From positions 1-27,475 of IMG/VR virus record IMGVR_UViG_3300020459_000924: a stretch of 27,475 bases of DNA; one strand, 5' to 3'. The stretch comes from a virus. Position 1 is the stretch's first letter. The stretch is not shown here. More model-generated notes on the stretch are below. The model was not told where the DNA came from and did no database searches. It worked only from the letters and a program-made list of their open reading frames with translations.

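Overview
This is an AT-rich, tightly packed block of bacteriophage virion genes. All four genes lie on the minus strand and read from high to low coordinates. No host genes, tRNAs, mobile elements or CRISPR arrays are visible, and no gap between genes exceeds about 40 bases. The downstream-most gene (1-753) is recognisably the T4 baseplate-wedge protein gp8. Two of the three gene junctions carry a T4-type late promoter box (CATAAATA). The large proteins are built from modules I know from marine T4-like myoviruses of cyanobacteria and their relatives: YHYH domains, Gly-rich GSGY repeats, LamG lectin folds and a C/D/YPR repeat. The best reading is a marine T4-like myovirus. The host (Prochlorococcus, Synechococcus, SAR11 or another) cannot be fixed from the window.

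Layout in transcription order, right to left. (1) 27475-6530 is one uninterrupted giant reading frame of at least 6981 codons. It is still open at the window edge, so its true start lies outside. (2) 6506-5280 is a 408-residue structural protein ending in a cupredoxin-like domain. (3) 5273-789 is a 1494-residue mosaic protein with two cupredoxin-like domains, a split YHYH domain and Gly-rich repeats. (4) 753-1 is gp8, cut by the left edge. T4 has the order 6-7-8, so the giant protein and its two followers occupy the place of T4 gene 7. I see no gp7 similarity, and baseplate or baseplate-attached fibre function is inferred from position.

The giant protein reads, from its visible N-terminal side: Gly-rich GSGY repeats; an intact YHYH domain; an EF-hand-like calcium loop; a probable six- or seven-bladed beta-propeller; a LamG-like lectin domain; more GSGY repeats; a second LamG-like domain; a long array of C/D/YPR repeats (20 copies in all) interleaved with alpha-helical modules; a carbohydrate-binding-like jelly roll; two 'VNGxxQxP' modules; and a last GSGY pair. 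Several of these modules recur in the two following genes and, for GSGY, even in gp8, so the whole block looks like a shared parts kit of adhesion modules shuffled among neighbouring virion genes.

The most notable points are the size and composition of the giant protein, the mosaic C/D/YPR array with orphan half-units, and a set of three cupredoxin-like domains. Two of these keep a complete His/Cys/His/Met type-1 copper ligand set. The third has lost all four ligands and sits inside a YHYH domain.
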